From contig CM022665.1 of assembly GCA_012295275.1 (NCBI GenBank), positions 33,722,022 to 33,777,021 of the forward strand: a stretch of DNA of 55,000 nucleotides, read 5' to 3'. Positions within the stretch are counted from its first letter, which is position 1, and each line of letters starts with the position of its first letter. The notes below the pieces were generated by a model. That model was not told where the DNA came from. It saw nothing but the letters and a program-made list of their open reading frames with translations, and did not search any database. Below, in pieces: positions 24,861 to 37,685 of this stretch. The translations under genes and the position numbers were made by a program. This DNA comes from Chrysomallon squamiferum. Its lineage: Eukaryota > Mollusca > Gastropoda > Neomphalida > Peltospiridae.

Positions 24861-26736
24861 GGAGATTGTACAAAACAAAGCTCACTAACTAGTGTATAAT
24901 ACAGACAATAAAAACAGAGAACAGTCCTTTAATAATGACCATGCAATTTCATGAGTGAAAGAGGCCCTGTTCAATAAATGATTGGAGAACTGTTTTATGA
25001 GTTTGTTATTTCTAGCATGTTTTGTATTAGGAAAAATGCAAATTTAGTTATTAAATGATTTGTGAATAGCACATAATAAATAACTAACAGCATATATCAT
25101 TTCCATATATAATAATAATGATAATGAAGATTATGATTAAGATAATAATGATGATGATGATATTGTGATGTTGTTTTTAAAAGTACTAGCAAACAGTGTT
25201 ATTTTTTGTGACAGTATTCAAGATTCCAAATATCCCAGTACAAAAGCAAGCTTGCAATAATTCAGGTTACTATTTTTAGTATTATTTTTAAATTCAGATT
25301 ATTTTTAAATATTATATTTGTTTGGTTTGGGCTGTATATTTAATGAAGGGGATCAGACATTAATTTTCAGTTTGTACCAGTATTTGATTTTAGAAAAAAT
25401 ATTTTACAAAAATAAAAAAAATGTAATGAAGTGCATTAAAATCTTACCTATATGGAAATATTTAAACTTTTGTTCAGTATTATTTATTTATTTATTTATT
25501 CTCACCTAATGATTTAGCATCAGTTAACACATGTTGATTCTCTGCTAAAAAAAACATATCAGTACACCTGTTGAAAAATTAAGAAACATTTGTGACATTC
25601 TGTTACAAACCATACTGATAAAAATTAAACAGTTATCATTTTAGTAAAATTGTGATTCTTTACTGCCAAAAAATATATAGAAATTCTAATAGTAATGTGA
25701 TTAGAATTCTGTTTTTTGATCTTAGTAAACAGTATTTGTTTTAAATACTGGTTTGCTATTGTTTTCTACCACAAACTTCATTATCATGATGTTTTTATAA
25801 CCCATCATGGTGCATGTACTTGATCTTTCTACATTTGGATGTTTTATTACTGAATATAAAATGTAATGTTTGAGCTATTGAATTGTAACAATACTCAAAC
25901 AGGTTTTTATTTGTTTTAACATTCTCTGACTGGCAGTAGTATCTATGATAGCAACATATCCTGTCAAAGGCATGGCCAATCACTGTTATGAAAACTTTGA
26001 TACCTTTTTTGTGCTTATTTTAAGCTTTTTCAGAGAAAAATTAGTACCTTCCAGTAATTTATAATCTATATATATATATATGTGTATAATGTTATGTATA
26101 TATTTTATACCAGTGCATAAAAAAAAATAATGTTCATTTTGAAATCTCTGTTTACAAGTCCCATCATGTGGATGTTTTACCAGAATGGCAGTAGCTGAAC
26201 AATGGATAACACAACAGCCACTCTTGAGCTGTAAAAATCACTGAATTGAACAGATAATTATATTTTTGATGTGAAGTGTGAAGTTTGATTGGTCAGTGTC
26301 TAGACACATGTCTGTTACCAAGTGTTCTAACAAGTACTTGATGAAAATTCTAAAGTTACTGTTTCAGTGTTATCAATTATTTCAAGAGAAAACATGAATA
26401 TTAATTATTATAAGCTTATCTCCATTGCCACTGTGATGTTTCAATGTCTCAGATAATAGATACATCATCACAACAAAGCCAAAACAAAATAACATCATGG
26501 CTGCTCCTTTTGTTTTGTAATTTGAAGCTATGGAAATTACTCATACCAAATTTTATAAATTCAACAAATCACCATAATTTTATATCTTTATTCTTCTCTG
26601 TCTGGCTACCAGACTTTCACTTTTTTCGCTCTTTCTCTCTGTCATCCTATTTTTTTTCCCCTTTCTAGCTATCAGACTTACACTCTGTCTCTTTCTCTCC
26701 CTCTCTCTTGAGATATCCGATTTTCACACTCCCTCC

Positions 26737-26770
<34 letters not shown>
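26737..26770. repeat. (CT)n microsatellite
   Basis: About seventeen CT units, preceded by a broken pyrimidine-rich stretch from about 26630. The interval 24860-26630 is AT-rich with no recognisable feature. Confidence 0.95.
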
Positions 26771-26772
<2 letters not shown>

Positions 26773-26903
26773 CTTTATGTAGTATGAACCAGAAATTAGT
26801 TTTTGATAAACTGTCTATTATTATGAAGAAACAGCAGTTGGATGAGTTGTCATGGCAGTGTAAAAATATGTTATTTACTTTTGTTCACAGTGGTAAAATT
26901 AAT

Positions 26904-27735
26904 TACCGTATATACTTGTGTATAAGTCGAATTTTTGGGAGACTATATTAAGGTAATATTTTGGGGGTCGACTTATACATAGGTAATGCTTTTGTAGCTG
27001 TTGCTGAAGAGTCGCCATTTTGACTATTTTTTGCTATGGGATGCATCTAAAACAATCGCGGTCTTTCAGCTTTTCAAAAATATAATTTTATCGTATAAAA
27101 AATTTGGAAAAATTAAATAACAAAACCAAATATGAATGTAAAACATGATATTCTTCCGTTTAATGACATAAAAATACATTTTAAAGCGAGAAAACCGTCA
27201 GTATGGCGTTATGCCTTACGGCGTCTTGCAATGATCTAGGAATGCAGACTTCTCTGCCAAATTGCACTAAATATCGGTCCTAATTTCATAAACAAAACTC
27301 ACTTGTGTAATTGTAAAGAATTTGGTGAAATAATATTGCAATCGTCATTAATATCCACTACCGACAAATCGAAAACAAACTAAATTTCTATAAACGTTCT
27401 GCAACAAAAATCAGTTCAACTTCTCGCCATATTTGTTATTCTAGTCAGTTGCCAAGTGCGCGAAGCCTCGGCCAATTAGCGCGCTAGGAATAGGATCGGG
27501 GGCGTGTCTTGTAGCAGAGTTTCGATAGAAAAAAATATTGCTGAGGTTCCGAAATTATCTTACTTTGAATTGCACGTGCAAGTTACAGCTCGTGCAAGTT
27601 ATGTTACAGTAGGCGCACAATGTAGGCCTTTATGGCACTGTCACACTGGTCTAAAAATAGTGAGGGCAAGGGCAACCTTTTTCGAGAAGCGGGCCATATG
27701 ACACATGGCACATCCACAGGCGGGCTGCAGGTACT
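26904..27735. mobile_element. CpG-rich segment with DNA-transposon-like ends
   Basis: The segment begins near TACCGTATATACTTGTGTAT and carries TATAAGTCGA at 26921 and its inverse TCGACTTATA at 26968. Motifs of this kind occur at the ends of DNA transposon families in many animals. Near 27650-27720, GGGCAACCTTTTTCGAGAAG and GCGGGCC resemble hAT-type terminal sequence. Between them CpG dinucleotides are frequent, for example in GCGTTATGCCTTACGGCG, unlike the flanking CpG-poor DNA. I see no transposase frame. The boundaries and the number of elements involved are uncertain. Confidence 0.55.
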
Positions 27736-27760
27736 AATTTAGGCGATTCTGGAGAATCGC

Positions 27761-28268
27761 ATGTGAAGGAGGTAACTCTGTATCAATGATTAGCTATTCC
27801 GGCTGCGGAAGCCCTTACATGTCAAAATAAACTCTTTTTTTTAAGAAATTTTTCATTTTCATTTACTTCAGGAACTGTTATAATAAAAAAAATTACATGT
27901 GTTTTAGTGTATTTGTAGATACAAAATTGACTCATTTTATAAAAAAAACACAAACAAATTTTAATACAATAAATTAATTATAAATATGAATTTTTAATAA
28001 ATACAATGAATGAATACCAATGACTGAAGATATATCAGTAGAAATGAAATAGGGTCATTTTATTAAAAAAAATTTTTATACATGAGTCTATTTTATTTCT
28101 ACTAACATACTGAAACAAATTTAGATTTTCAATTATAACAGTTCCTGAAGTAAAGGAAAATGAAAAATTTCTTTAAATAAATACTTCGGAAAAACACAAA
28201 TTTATTTTGATGCCTCTGCAACCAAAATAGCTAATTGTTGATACAGAGTTACCCTCTTTGCACACACA
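27761..28268. mobile_element. Foldback element of about 0.5 kb
   Basis: The left arm (about 27761-27950) and right arm (about 28076-28268) are imperfect inverted copies. GGTAACTCTGTATCAA near the left edge is answered by TTGATACAGAGTTACC at the right. TTACTTCAGGAACTGTTATA is answered by TATAACAGTTCCTGAAGTAA. Indels and substitutions separate the arms, so it is older than the perfect hairpins. A small perfect palindrome (27743-27760) lies just outside the left end. No coding capacity is seen. Confidence 0.8.
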
Positions 28269-28506
28269 TTAAAAAAAAGAAGGGAAGTAACTCAGTGAAA
28301 TTAGACAGGCCACTCAGAAAGCTGCGTGGGCGACAGTTTGCCCAGGACTGTAATAGATCTTGCCTTTGAATTAAAAGATATTTTCAGACAAAGATTTCAA
28401 TTTAAGATACCTTTATTGCTGTGTTTACATACATAACAGTTTATGTTGATATATGTTGTTTTGTTTCTGAATTAATTTTTTAAAAATCTAAATTTTCTTA
28501 TTATAG

Positions 28507-28575
28507 GAAATGGATTTTCTGGATATTTTACTCATCAGAGATGCAAGACAAGGAAAACATGCAAAAGTCCCAAAG
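28507..28575 (+). CDS. PLCB1: PLC-beta exon (PH domain, second visible exon)
   Basis: This 69-bp exon encodes 23 residues, with an acceptor ending TTATAG and a CAAAG/GTAATG donor, again phase 0 on both sides. It continues the previous exon in frame. The peptide contains EMDFLDILLIRDARQGKHAK, close to the PH-domain segment that reads E-x-[ED]-[FL]-LD-x(2)-x-[IV]-[RK]-D-x-R-x-GK-x-AK in vertebrate PLC-beta1 to beta3. The IRDxRxGK core is the most diagnostic part and separates this group from the PLCB4/norpA group. The intron before it is about 5.8 kb and carries a CpG-rich transposon segment and a foldback element. The intron after it is about 15 kb, the largest one fully contained in the window. 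Nothing suggests damage: there is no stop or frameshift. Confidence 0.95.
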
Positions 28576-30899
28576 GTAATGAGATTTCTATAAAACTTTT
28601 ATTACAGGGGCATTCCTGCCAAATATTAGCATTATTGAGGAGAATGATTCATATGTTTAAACAAACAAACCATTTAGCAACTTAAAACATTCTTAATTGT
28701 AAAACTAATTTTTAAATAAAAAATTTTTCCATGTTTTAATCATAATAAACAACACTTTTAGTAGATCTCCATGGCTTTTCACTAGTTACAACTGTCTTCA
28801 GTACTTGAAACAGTAAAAGATATTTTTAAAATCATTTGACATGCTGCACCCATTAAACCCTGGAAAGGATGAATTCATGATTAATCTGTTGTCTCCTAAT
28901 AATACTACTAATAAAATAATGATTTAGAAAACTAAAATAAGTGGACTGATAATACCAATGTCAGTAGTAAAGACCAGATGTAAATAACTGTAAATCTGAT
29001 ACTAAAATAGTTTCCAGCTTTCAGTATTCATTAGTACTATGTAACAATATTATTCTGACTCCAGTGAACTATTTATAGTGCAAAAATAACTGACCCTCAT
29101 AGTCACAAAATCCATCATATTTTAACTATTTTATGAATTAAATATGTCAAAATATTTGTCATTAAATATATCAATAAACTCATCATTAAATACACCAGCA
29201 GTAATGTGCCATTTAATACCACTTCAATAACAGGCTTGTGTCAAATTTAATACTGTGGATCAGAAAATATTAATGACCTTCACATTTAGATGAAACTGGT
29301 GACATACTGGAAATAGAGAACATAGCTAGGTCAGCATATCAAACACTGGTAAAAACAAGCTGATTTTGATGCTGTGTAAAACACAAAATTTCCAGCTGTA
29401 ATCTCAAAACATCTGAGTAAAGCTACTTATCTCTTTTTAATTTTAGTTTAAGAAAATAATTATAATAAAAATTTAAAAACTAAAAAGAAATTATGGCATT
29501 AATAAACATCAGTCTTGAAATATTTTAATTGAATGCTATTTAATCTCAAAAGACAAAGATGACATTTTACCTTTTTCTAAAAGACAATATCCATCCTTGA
29601 TATAAACACATTTTTACATCACTTCCAATTTGCAAATTTTATTTAATATACCCAGAAATGATTATGCACCAATAGTTGGAGCATTAGAAAAAAAGAGAAA
29701 AGAAAAGGAATCATAATCTTCTACATAGATTTTAAAATTTGCAGCAATGTAAAAAGCTGTTCAAACTAATAGCTTTTTGCAGTGTTTGAAAATAAGATAA
29801 ATACAGTGTTTTCACATTCATATATTGATGTTACCTGGCAACAGGAATGCAAACAGTGAAAATCTGCATTAATAAATTCTGCAGGAAGAATACATTATCT
29901 GACACTTGTAAAAATAATTATTTAAAAAATATAACCACATGATTAGTTGTGATTGTCAATATTAAGAAATTACTTTAATCAGGATTTGAAATCTGGATAA
30001 AAAGAGAATACCATTTTGAAAGAATAAATTAAGCATTGATTATTTTTTTATCTCTGGTTATCATACATAAAGGTAGTTTCACTGAGCAATTACAAAACAT
30101 AAAAAAAGTATAATTCTGATTTAAGTGTTTCAAAAAAACAAAACAGAAAAAAAATAGTTTCCAGTTTGGTTAATTTGATTTAAAAGACCACAGCCAAAAT
30201 TCTCCAAGCACATATCTTTCTTCTTATGTTCTACCAATCAGCTTTTTCTTCCATTCTTTTTTCTTCCTTATTTAGATGCAGTGCAGGTTTTAATGAAAGT
30301 TTTTTTTTCTCTTGCAAATAATCAACAGTCTCTGGAAATGAATACCAGAAAAGTTTGCAAGATTCTAAGTACATTGGAAAGAAATTATTTTATAGTAATT
30401 ATTTTTAAAAAATATTTAATATTATATACATAATTATGTAATAGTCTTTTAGATGTATTATTATTATTTTTTTTAATGACATAAATATTATTGTGTAGCT
30501 AGGATTCAGCTTAAATTTAAATATTTAAGTGTTGTATTATAACATTGAAATTCTTGACTTATATCAGTCATTTTCTAACAGACATTATGAAAAAAGGAAT
30601 ACTTATTTAAAAGTACATTTTTTAAATAATGTTTTTTTTGTTGTTTTTTGTTAAATAAAATCTTCTCAATTAAGGAATTCTGTTGCTGCCATGCTTTACA
30701 TTATTTCTTTTTAATGGCAGAAGTAACAATTGAACATTATGGTAAACAGAAAATTTTAATGGCCTCAAATAATCATTTTTAATGATTGGAATTGGAAATG
30801 AAGAAAACTTTTAGCATCAGCAAGTATTGATCCTGAAACTCATGAGTGGTTTAATTTGCCAGTAACATTAAATCCTGTATCCTGTTCCCAATTGGTAAG

Positions 30900-31075
30900 C
30901 CATTACTGGTCTATGAAAGACCTTGGCATGTATTGTCCTGTCTCTAGGAAGATGCTTTACTGCAAAAAAAAAAAAAAGAGTAGCCCATGACATGGCAGCA
31001 GCAGATTTCATCTCTCATTATCTGTATAATCTGTAACTTTGTGTGATGCCAAGTAACCACAGATTTTTATGTCTT
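30900..31075 (+). mobile_element. Mollusc-type SINE fragment
   Basis: The segment contains AAGATGCTTTACTGCAAAA, then AGAGTAGCCCATGACATGGC, CTCTCATTATCTGTATAATC and a degraded TGATGCCAAGTAACC. This order matches my memory of a SINE body common in molluscs, the same type as the array at 3030-3905. It is interrupted by a 14-A run. The 5' tRNA-like part is not recognisable. Confidence 0.55.
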
Positions 31076-31379
31076 TTTTTAATTTAATTTTATTTTTGTA
31101 TCCTGTTTAGAACTTGGATAATTCATTGAAGAAAAAAAAATTAATTTTTCTTCTGTAGCTATTATTTGTTACGTTTGATTTGATAATTATATTTTTCATC
31201 CTATTGTATTATGCAAACTTTTGTCAACCAAGCATGGTTTTAATAAGATAAATGTAAATAAGGAAGGAAATCTTTTTTGCTAGTGATCAGACACATTGGT
31301 TTTGAAATATAGTTATAAGTGATTTAAGTATCAATATACATCTTGATATATCCTAGGATTATATTTCTCTACTCATCTT

Positions 31380-31600
31380 GTTAATGTTCAGAAATATTGT
31401 GATTTTAATTTCTAAATATCTTTTCTCTGTATTGATGAATAATGTTCAAATATTGAATTTTTATATATATTTTTTATTCAATTAATCTAAATAATATTTA
31501 CAAATATTATCATCTTAATGTTGAAATATCATTTGTCTCTATAATTAGATAATGTTTAAAATATTTCAATTTTAATTTGTATACAATTAGACATGTCTTA
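31380..31600 (+). repeat. Decayed tandem repeat, AATGTTCAAATATTG family
   Basis: AATGTT(C/G/T)(A)AAATATT-like blocks followed by A/T-rich sequence recur near 31382, 31441, 31518 and 31552. Low complexity makes this less certain than the other arrays. Confidence 0.4.
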
Positions 31601-31800
31601 TGAAAAAGGTTGTCTTTTTAATTTAGATATCGGCTGTATAATGTATGCCTGCTTTATTACAAAATGAATTCAGTTATTGACATAAAAAATATGTCAGATC
31701 CAAATGACTTATTTTATTGGGTCTTAGTGCTGATGCTGAAATCTGAAACCTAATCAATACCTAGAAACTAATAAGATTTCAGTACATAAATCAATAGTTT

Positions 31801-31804
<4 letters not shown>

Positions 31805-31839
<35 letters not shown>
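31805..31839. repeat. (TG)n microsatellite
   Basis: About seventeen pure TG units. Confidence 0.97.
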
Positions 31840-31841
<2 letters not shown>

Positions 31842-33643
31842 AAATATGCACAGATATCTTAAGACAGGAATCAGTTAAAACTGTTATATAGCCCTTTTAA
31901 TTAACATGAAGTGATCTTTTATATAGACTTACTTAATGGATATGGTAACTGACTTTTAGAAGTCATGTCCATGAGGGATATGCTTTAACTACAGAACTGA
32001 TCAAAGACATATTATATGTCGTTTTTAAAAAATGTATAATCAACAATCCAAAGCAGAATAACACACACCACAGCTTTTGTGGAGTATTAGCTTCTTGTAA
32101 ACCAGCAGCATTTCAAAGTCTCATCCAGCTATCATTAATTTTTTATGAACAATCCCTGTCTAATCTGGATGCTGTCTACTTCAGATTACTGGTGTAAATT
32201 CAAGAACAAAAGAACAAGTTGCAAAGTTGTAAAGTAATTAATTTTGTCAACATCAGCACACAAATTTGCAAGTACTATCACTTCTTAAACAATAGTGGCA
32301 ATTTGCACCTGATTAGACTACTTCATGAGATGAAATGATCTCACTTCTTTGAAGGCTTAATACTGCCATACTTTTTGTAATTACTAGATGCATCTAAATG
32401 AACAAGATTATTATTGAATTCACTCATTTAGATTTAATACCAGAAAACAGAAGTCTTCATAAATACATATGGTACACATTTTGCAGAGTCTTACTGAATA
32501 TGTCGTAATGGTAGAATGTCCTAAAAAATGGCAACATATCAAACTTTTTAAAACAAAATGAACAGAAGAGTTTTCATCAAGCCCACTGTGTAAACACAAA
32601 GATTTAGCTATATGAGGTTCACTCTAGACTAGAAAAATATAGAAAAGTGAGGTTTTGTAAAGGCGAAATGAGACAATATGATGGAACCAAGACATCGTCA
32701 CAAGCCTAAAATTAAACATCTACATGTATACATTGACATTCTGTTTCTAACAAGTCAGGGCCTTTCATAAGATATTTTACACAGACTCATGCTGCAGGTG
32801 ATAAAATTATTTAACCAAAATTTTATTCTTATGTTTGTTTACAATTACATGCAGCCTGCTGTGTCCAGCATCAGACCACTACTTATGTTGGTTTGTTAAT
32901 TGTATTCTTTATTGTAGTTATAATTCTGTACAGTCAGTTGTCATGTCCATCTCAGTTAATTTAATTTGTATAAAAGTTTAAAAGAACTGTGTTTATAATT
33001 TTTATTGTCGACCTCTAATCACAACAGTAAACAATGCATTTTTGCAGCTATTCATATTGTACAGTTGGTCACATAATTCATTAATAAATATAATTTGACA
33101 GAAATAATGCTGGGTGATTGCAAAATGTGTATTGCAAAATGTGTACGGAACCAACATTTTGAAGGAGAATAGTGACCAGCAAATTCAAAAATCCGAATGG
33201 ACTGACAATACACACAATGATCCAATGACCAACATTTCATATACAGATAATCTTAAAATGATAAAACAAATAAAAAAATGTTCCTGCTACTACAGAAAGC
33301 AGACTTTCACAACTGATGTTAAACATGGAGGCCATGACAGAGGAGTTTGCTTTGGAGAAAAATATTAAAGAAAAAATGCAGTAACAGACTGTTTCTCAGC
33401 TGACTCAGTAGATGTTTAACTGTAACATTTGTAATACAACATAATCCAGTTTCATGTTTAATCTTTATAAACCAGCACTCTGTCTAAAACAGCATATCTC
33501 ACTGGTCCCAAGTGAATCCAGTTTTGACAATCCACTGAATATACATTAATGAGAACTGAACTTAGACAAGTGTTTTCCAGTGGTGTTACAGTTGCATGCT
33601 TTTTGTTTAATTATGAACATACCATTAGTGTAATCATGAATAA

Positions 33644-33870
33644 AGCATGATACATTGACAGTGTGATGCAACTGATACGGGTTTATTATAAAAATTAAAC
33701 TGACAGTATGTTATCACACAGGTGGGGTGGGTTTGCTATGGAAACACTATGATACACTGACAGTATGTTGTGAGACAGGTGAGGTGGGTTTGCTATGGAA
33801 ACTGGCATACTATGCTGTAATACCGGTTAGGTGGGTGCCTGGTGGAAACACTACTGATAAAATGCGATGT
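33644..33870 (+). repeat. Decayed tandem repeat, about 60-70 bp, four copies
   Basis: Copies share GATACA(T/C)TGACAGT(A)TG, then a CAGGTG or similar, GGTGGGTTTGCTATGGAAAC. The two central copies are the best preserved and the outer two more decayed. The unit is more GC-rich than its surroundings. Confidence 0.8.
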
Positions 33871-35649
33871 CGTATTAACACATTTACAATAAGCTGACAG
33901 CAATATTCTGGTATGTGTTCTGCCTTAAGCTAATTGATCACAAGTTTATTATGTATATGTTTCTGTTTATCACCATGGTGCAGAAGAAAACACTGAAATC
34001 TAATGGTTCATTTTCTGCCATTAGTTTAATGAAGGAATTATGACTTCCAATAAAACGCAAAAGTAAAATACATGTATTTCTTTTATAACTACAGTTATAT
34101 TTACAACACTTTTAATATAGTTATAGAATTTTTCACCAGTTCCAACTATTTTCACTACTTGACCAGTCATCTGATAAAAAAGATATGTATGGAAGAAGTA
34201 AACAGTTTGAAAATATAAATTAATTATTATTGGACGTATTTAAGCATTTGGAACTGTTAGGGAAAATGTGGTTTATCATTAATGGTAATGGAAAATAGTC
34301 AAGAGTCATTTCTTTAGTCAAAGATTATTTATTAATCATTGATTATTTTGACTTTAAAAAGAAAGCAATCAGTATTTTTGGTTTTATTTCCCTGCAAGTT
34401 TGGTATACTATCCAAGCCTTACATGTAATACATAAACTAGTGTGGACCACCTACAACAAAGGACACACAAGGTCACAAAGCATAATCAGTGTGATATTCT
34501 TTATATGCTACAGTTAACAACTTTCTGTTATTTTGTCTAAAACTGCAGTTTGTGGTTATTTTACCGCCATCTTTACATTTGTTAAAACTGGAGTAGAAGG
34601 TTCTACAGATGAATTTTTATACTGGTGTAAAAAGAAACTAGCTGAATGGTATTTGAAACATAGATGTGTTTAGCAATGGATATCCTTTTAATACTATAAC
34701 TACTGTAGTAAATCAAATAGCTATGATACATTATATTGCTATAGAAGAGTGAATATTTCAAAATAAACTGTATCTGTCTGTAAATATAAAGCTTTTAACT
34801 TATTAGTTTTAAAAGGCCATAACTTTATTATGAATTAGTGTTAATGCGTGAATCATATTAAACCTTATGATTTGTGTTTTCTGAATAGATAACAAATTAA
34901 TAATTAAAAAATCATTTTACATTATTTTAGTGAAAGATTTCATTTCATGTTTTAGAAGTAAATATCTAAAAATATTTATAAAAAAAAAATTACAAACACT
35001 GAATAGTGACACTAAATATTTTGTGTTTTGGATTAACTAAGCATTTTACAATATTTAAAAAAAAATTTTTATGTAACTTAGTGGGAATGAATATTGGTAA
35101 ATTTATTTATTTATTTATTTTATTTTATTTTTTTAAATATCTTTTGTAACAAATGAATAAATGAAATTGATTTTTTTATTATTTTTTTAACCCAACATTA
35201 TATTGGAACAAATCACATTTGTCTGTTTACACTAGCTGGGAAAGTCATCAAATGTTGCCACCATCAACCACAACATATTAATATTAGTACATGTAAACCA
35301 CACACATATATTTATATGTTGTATTTTATTTCATGGCAGACTGATGCCTATTTGTATTTAACATGATGCAAACAGCTGTAATTTCAACTGAAGTGTAAAT
35401 TCAAGTGACAGATTAATGTGCTTTGCCACAGACAGGATATCACCTAATGGGTCCTCAGGGGAGGCTACTCTGAATGTGACCAGCACCTCCAGCAATAACT
35501 CTGTCATTTAGCAAACATTTTCTTCTTTCCTTGTTAGAAGTAAAGACATAATTGACAACATTCCATTATTTTCAGATATAAGAAATCAAAGTATGTAGTG
35601 ACTATGAAGCTGATAACTTAGTGATGAGTTTTGTAAGGATTTGTTTTTA

Positions 35650-35659
35650 TTTATTATTA

Positions 35660-35694
<35 letters not shown>

Positions 35695-35695
35695 T
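35650..35695. repeat. (TTA)n microsatellite and TAG-rich extension
   Basis: TTA triplets form a near-pure run. Downstream to about 35990 the sequence is rich in GTA/TAG triplets and TTATTG blocks, which explains the 122-codon Leu/Ser/Val-rich open frame across it. Confidence 0.9.
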
Positions 35696-36112
35696 ATTGT
35701 TATTTATTTGTATTTGGTTAGATTTATTCAGCAAAAATGTATGATAGTTGTTATTGTTTATTATTGTGGTGATGGTGAAGGTAGTGATGGTAGCAGAATC
35801 AACAGTAGTAGCAGTAGTAGCTGTAGTAGTGACAGAAGTAATATTAGTAATAGCTGTTGTATAGTTGTAGTAGCCATTGGATTAGTAGTTTTAGTTGTAG
35901 TAGAGATTGTAATAGATTTGTTATTGTTGTTATTTTATATTATTATCATTATTGTTGATGTTATATTATTATTATTACTATGTCTATGACTATGTCTTTC
36001 TTTCTATTGTCACACATCTCTTACTACACATCAAGAGACATGAGAAGATTGTTTTCTTCAACTGATTAATTTCTATGCAGATTCTTTTTTTCCACTTTTT
36101 TCCATCCTCTGT

Positions 36113-36114
36113 TT

Positions 36115-36159
<45 letters not shown>
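36113..36159. repeat. (TC)n-(AC)n compound microsatellite
   Basis: About eight TC units pass into fifteen AC units. Confidence 0.95.
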
Positions 36160-36161
<2 letters not shown>

Positions 36162-37685
36162 TATCACTCAGAGTTTATTTGCCAGGATATCAGTCTAGTG
36201 GACTTAGGTCTAAGTCTGTCATAATTGCTCTCAGAAGTCTCCTGTGAGTTTCGTAACTCACCAGAGTCTGGATTTATCCAATATAAACTGACACAATCCT
36301 GATCAATTGCATTACTCAATCCAGAGTGAAATAAATATGTATCCCTGAAGAATTCTCCAATGCTGCTCACTTCATCAGCCAATTTGCTCTTATTATCAAT
36401 GGCTGCTATGTTGATGTTGTTGGGATATAAAATAATTTGCTGATACATTAGAGATATTTAGTGTTGTGTTAAACTTTTTTTTTTTTCAAAACTGAATTTT
36501 TATATTTTAAATTGATTAAGTGACAAGTTTAAATAATAATTGCTGCTTAACTAGAAATTTCAAACGCAGAAACATGAAGTGAAGTAAACATTTTAAAATT
36601 TTAAATTAAGTAAGGATCTTTATTAAAACTAATAATAAAAAGTTAATACTCTGAATCATTTCTGAAGTTTTGTGTTAATGAACTAATTAAGAACTTACAT
36701 TAAAACACTAATATTCTGAAAAAAATTAAATTAAATTAAATCCATTAAGTAGAAAGCTTAAATAAAATATTGAAATTTTCAGCATTAAAAGAATTTAAAT
36801 GAACTCTGAATTACTAAACTGATTAAGTATTAACTAGAAATTTAGAACTACTAAAACATTAAAGATATACTATTAATTCAAAATCTTTGATAAATCAGTT
36901 TTAATACTTCAAAAATGTTTATATAATTTAAACTTCCATACAGGACAATATTTATGAGGTTTGTTTCATTTGTTTGTTTTTGTTTTTTTTTAAATAAAGA
37001 AATTTCTGATAATATAATATTAAAACAGGACGAAACAAAAAACAGAATAACAGATTTTTGAAATAATATTCTTCAGTTTAATTTAAAATGTGACTGCAGA
37101 TTAATTATTTCATTCTTACAGTTTTTGTAAAATTTATTTTATATTCAGCTGCAACAAATAATTATGTTGTTTAATAAAACCGTCTTCTGTGAAATCTTTA
37201 TACAGTATACAACTTATGCAACAGTATACATAAGTATGAAAATGCTCACTTTTCATTTTAAAAAGATCAGTATAACCACTGCTGAACAAGTTGTTTGGTA
37301 AGCCAGGGTATTTATGCTTTCTCGGTCTGTGCTAACAAGGAGTGAAAATATTGATAACCAGTCAGCTGTCTGCAATCATTCAATTTAATACTGTCTGGAC
37401 ACTCAGATTTAATTGCTGTTTTGTCCACGTATCTGTAAAATGCCATCAACTTTCTGTATAAATATGAAATTTTCATAACTACAATTATTTTCACTGCACT
37501 CAATGTGAAGATTGTTTCTGGTTTGTTACTGATGGTTTCATTTCTGCCAGACTGACTCTATATTGCTAAGTTAACAATCTGCATTATGAGGCATCCCTGT
37601 TGACTTTCCCTATTAGTACCATCTCCCTGCCCTTGTTGACATCTCTGCTCACAATTGCTGCTACAAAAACTAGTGTGTCCCTTGA

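Larger units (their letters stand above)
22660..28506 (+). other. PLC-beta intron, 5.8 kb
   Basis: The intron starts GTATTT and ends TTATAG. It contains a CA microsatellite near its start, a decayed 120-130-bp tandem array at 23985-24720, a short 25-bp array at 24720-24860, a CT tract, and then a CpG-rich mobile segment with a foldback (26904-28268). I see no protein-coding frame with family resemblance in the remaining AT-rich sequence. Confidence 0.9.

Noticed and set aside
33114-33368. 84-codon plus-strand open frame
   Set aside because: Composition is plausible, but there is no family pattern, splice support or regulatory context.
35621-35989. 122-codon open frame beginning with a hydrophobic Leu run resembling a membrane segment
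   Set aside because: The Leu run is a TTA microsatellite and the Ser/Val part is TAG/GTA-type repeat; no natural protein pattern is seen.
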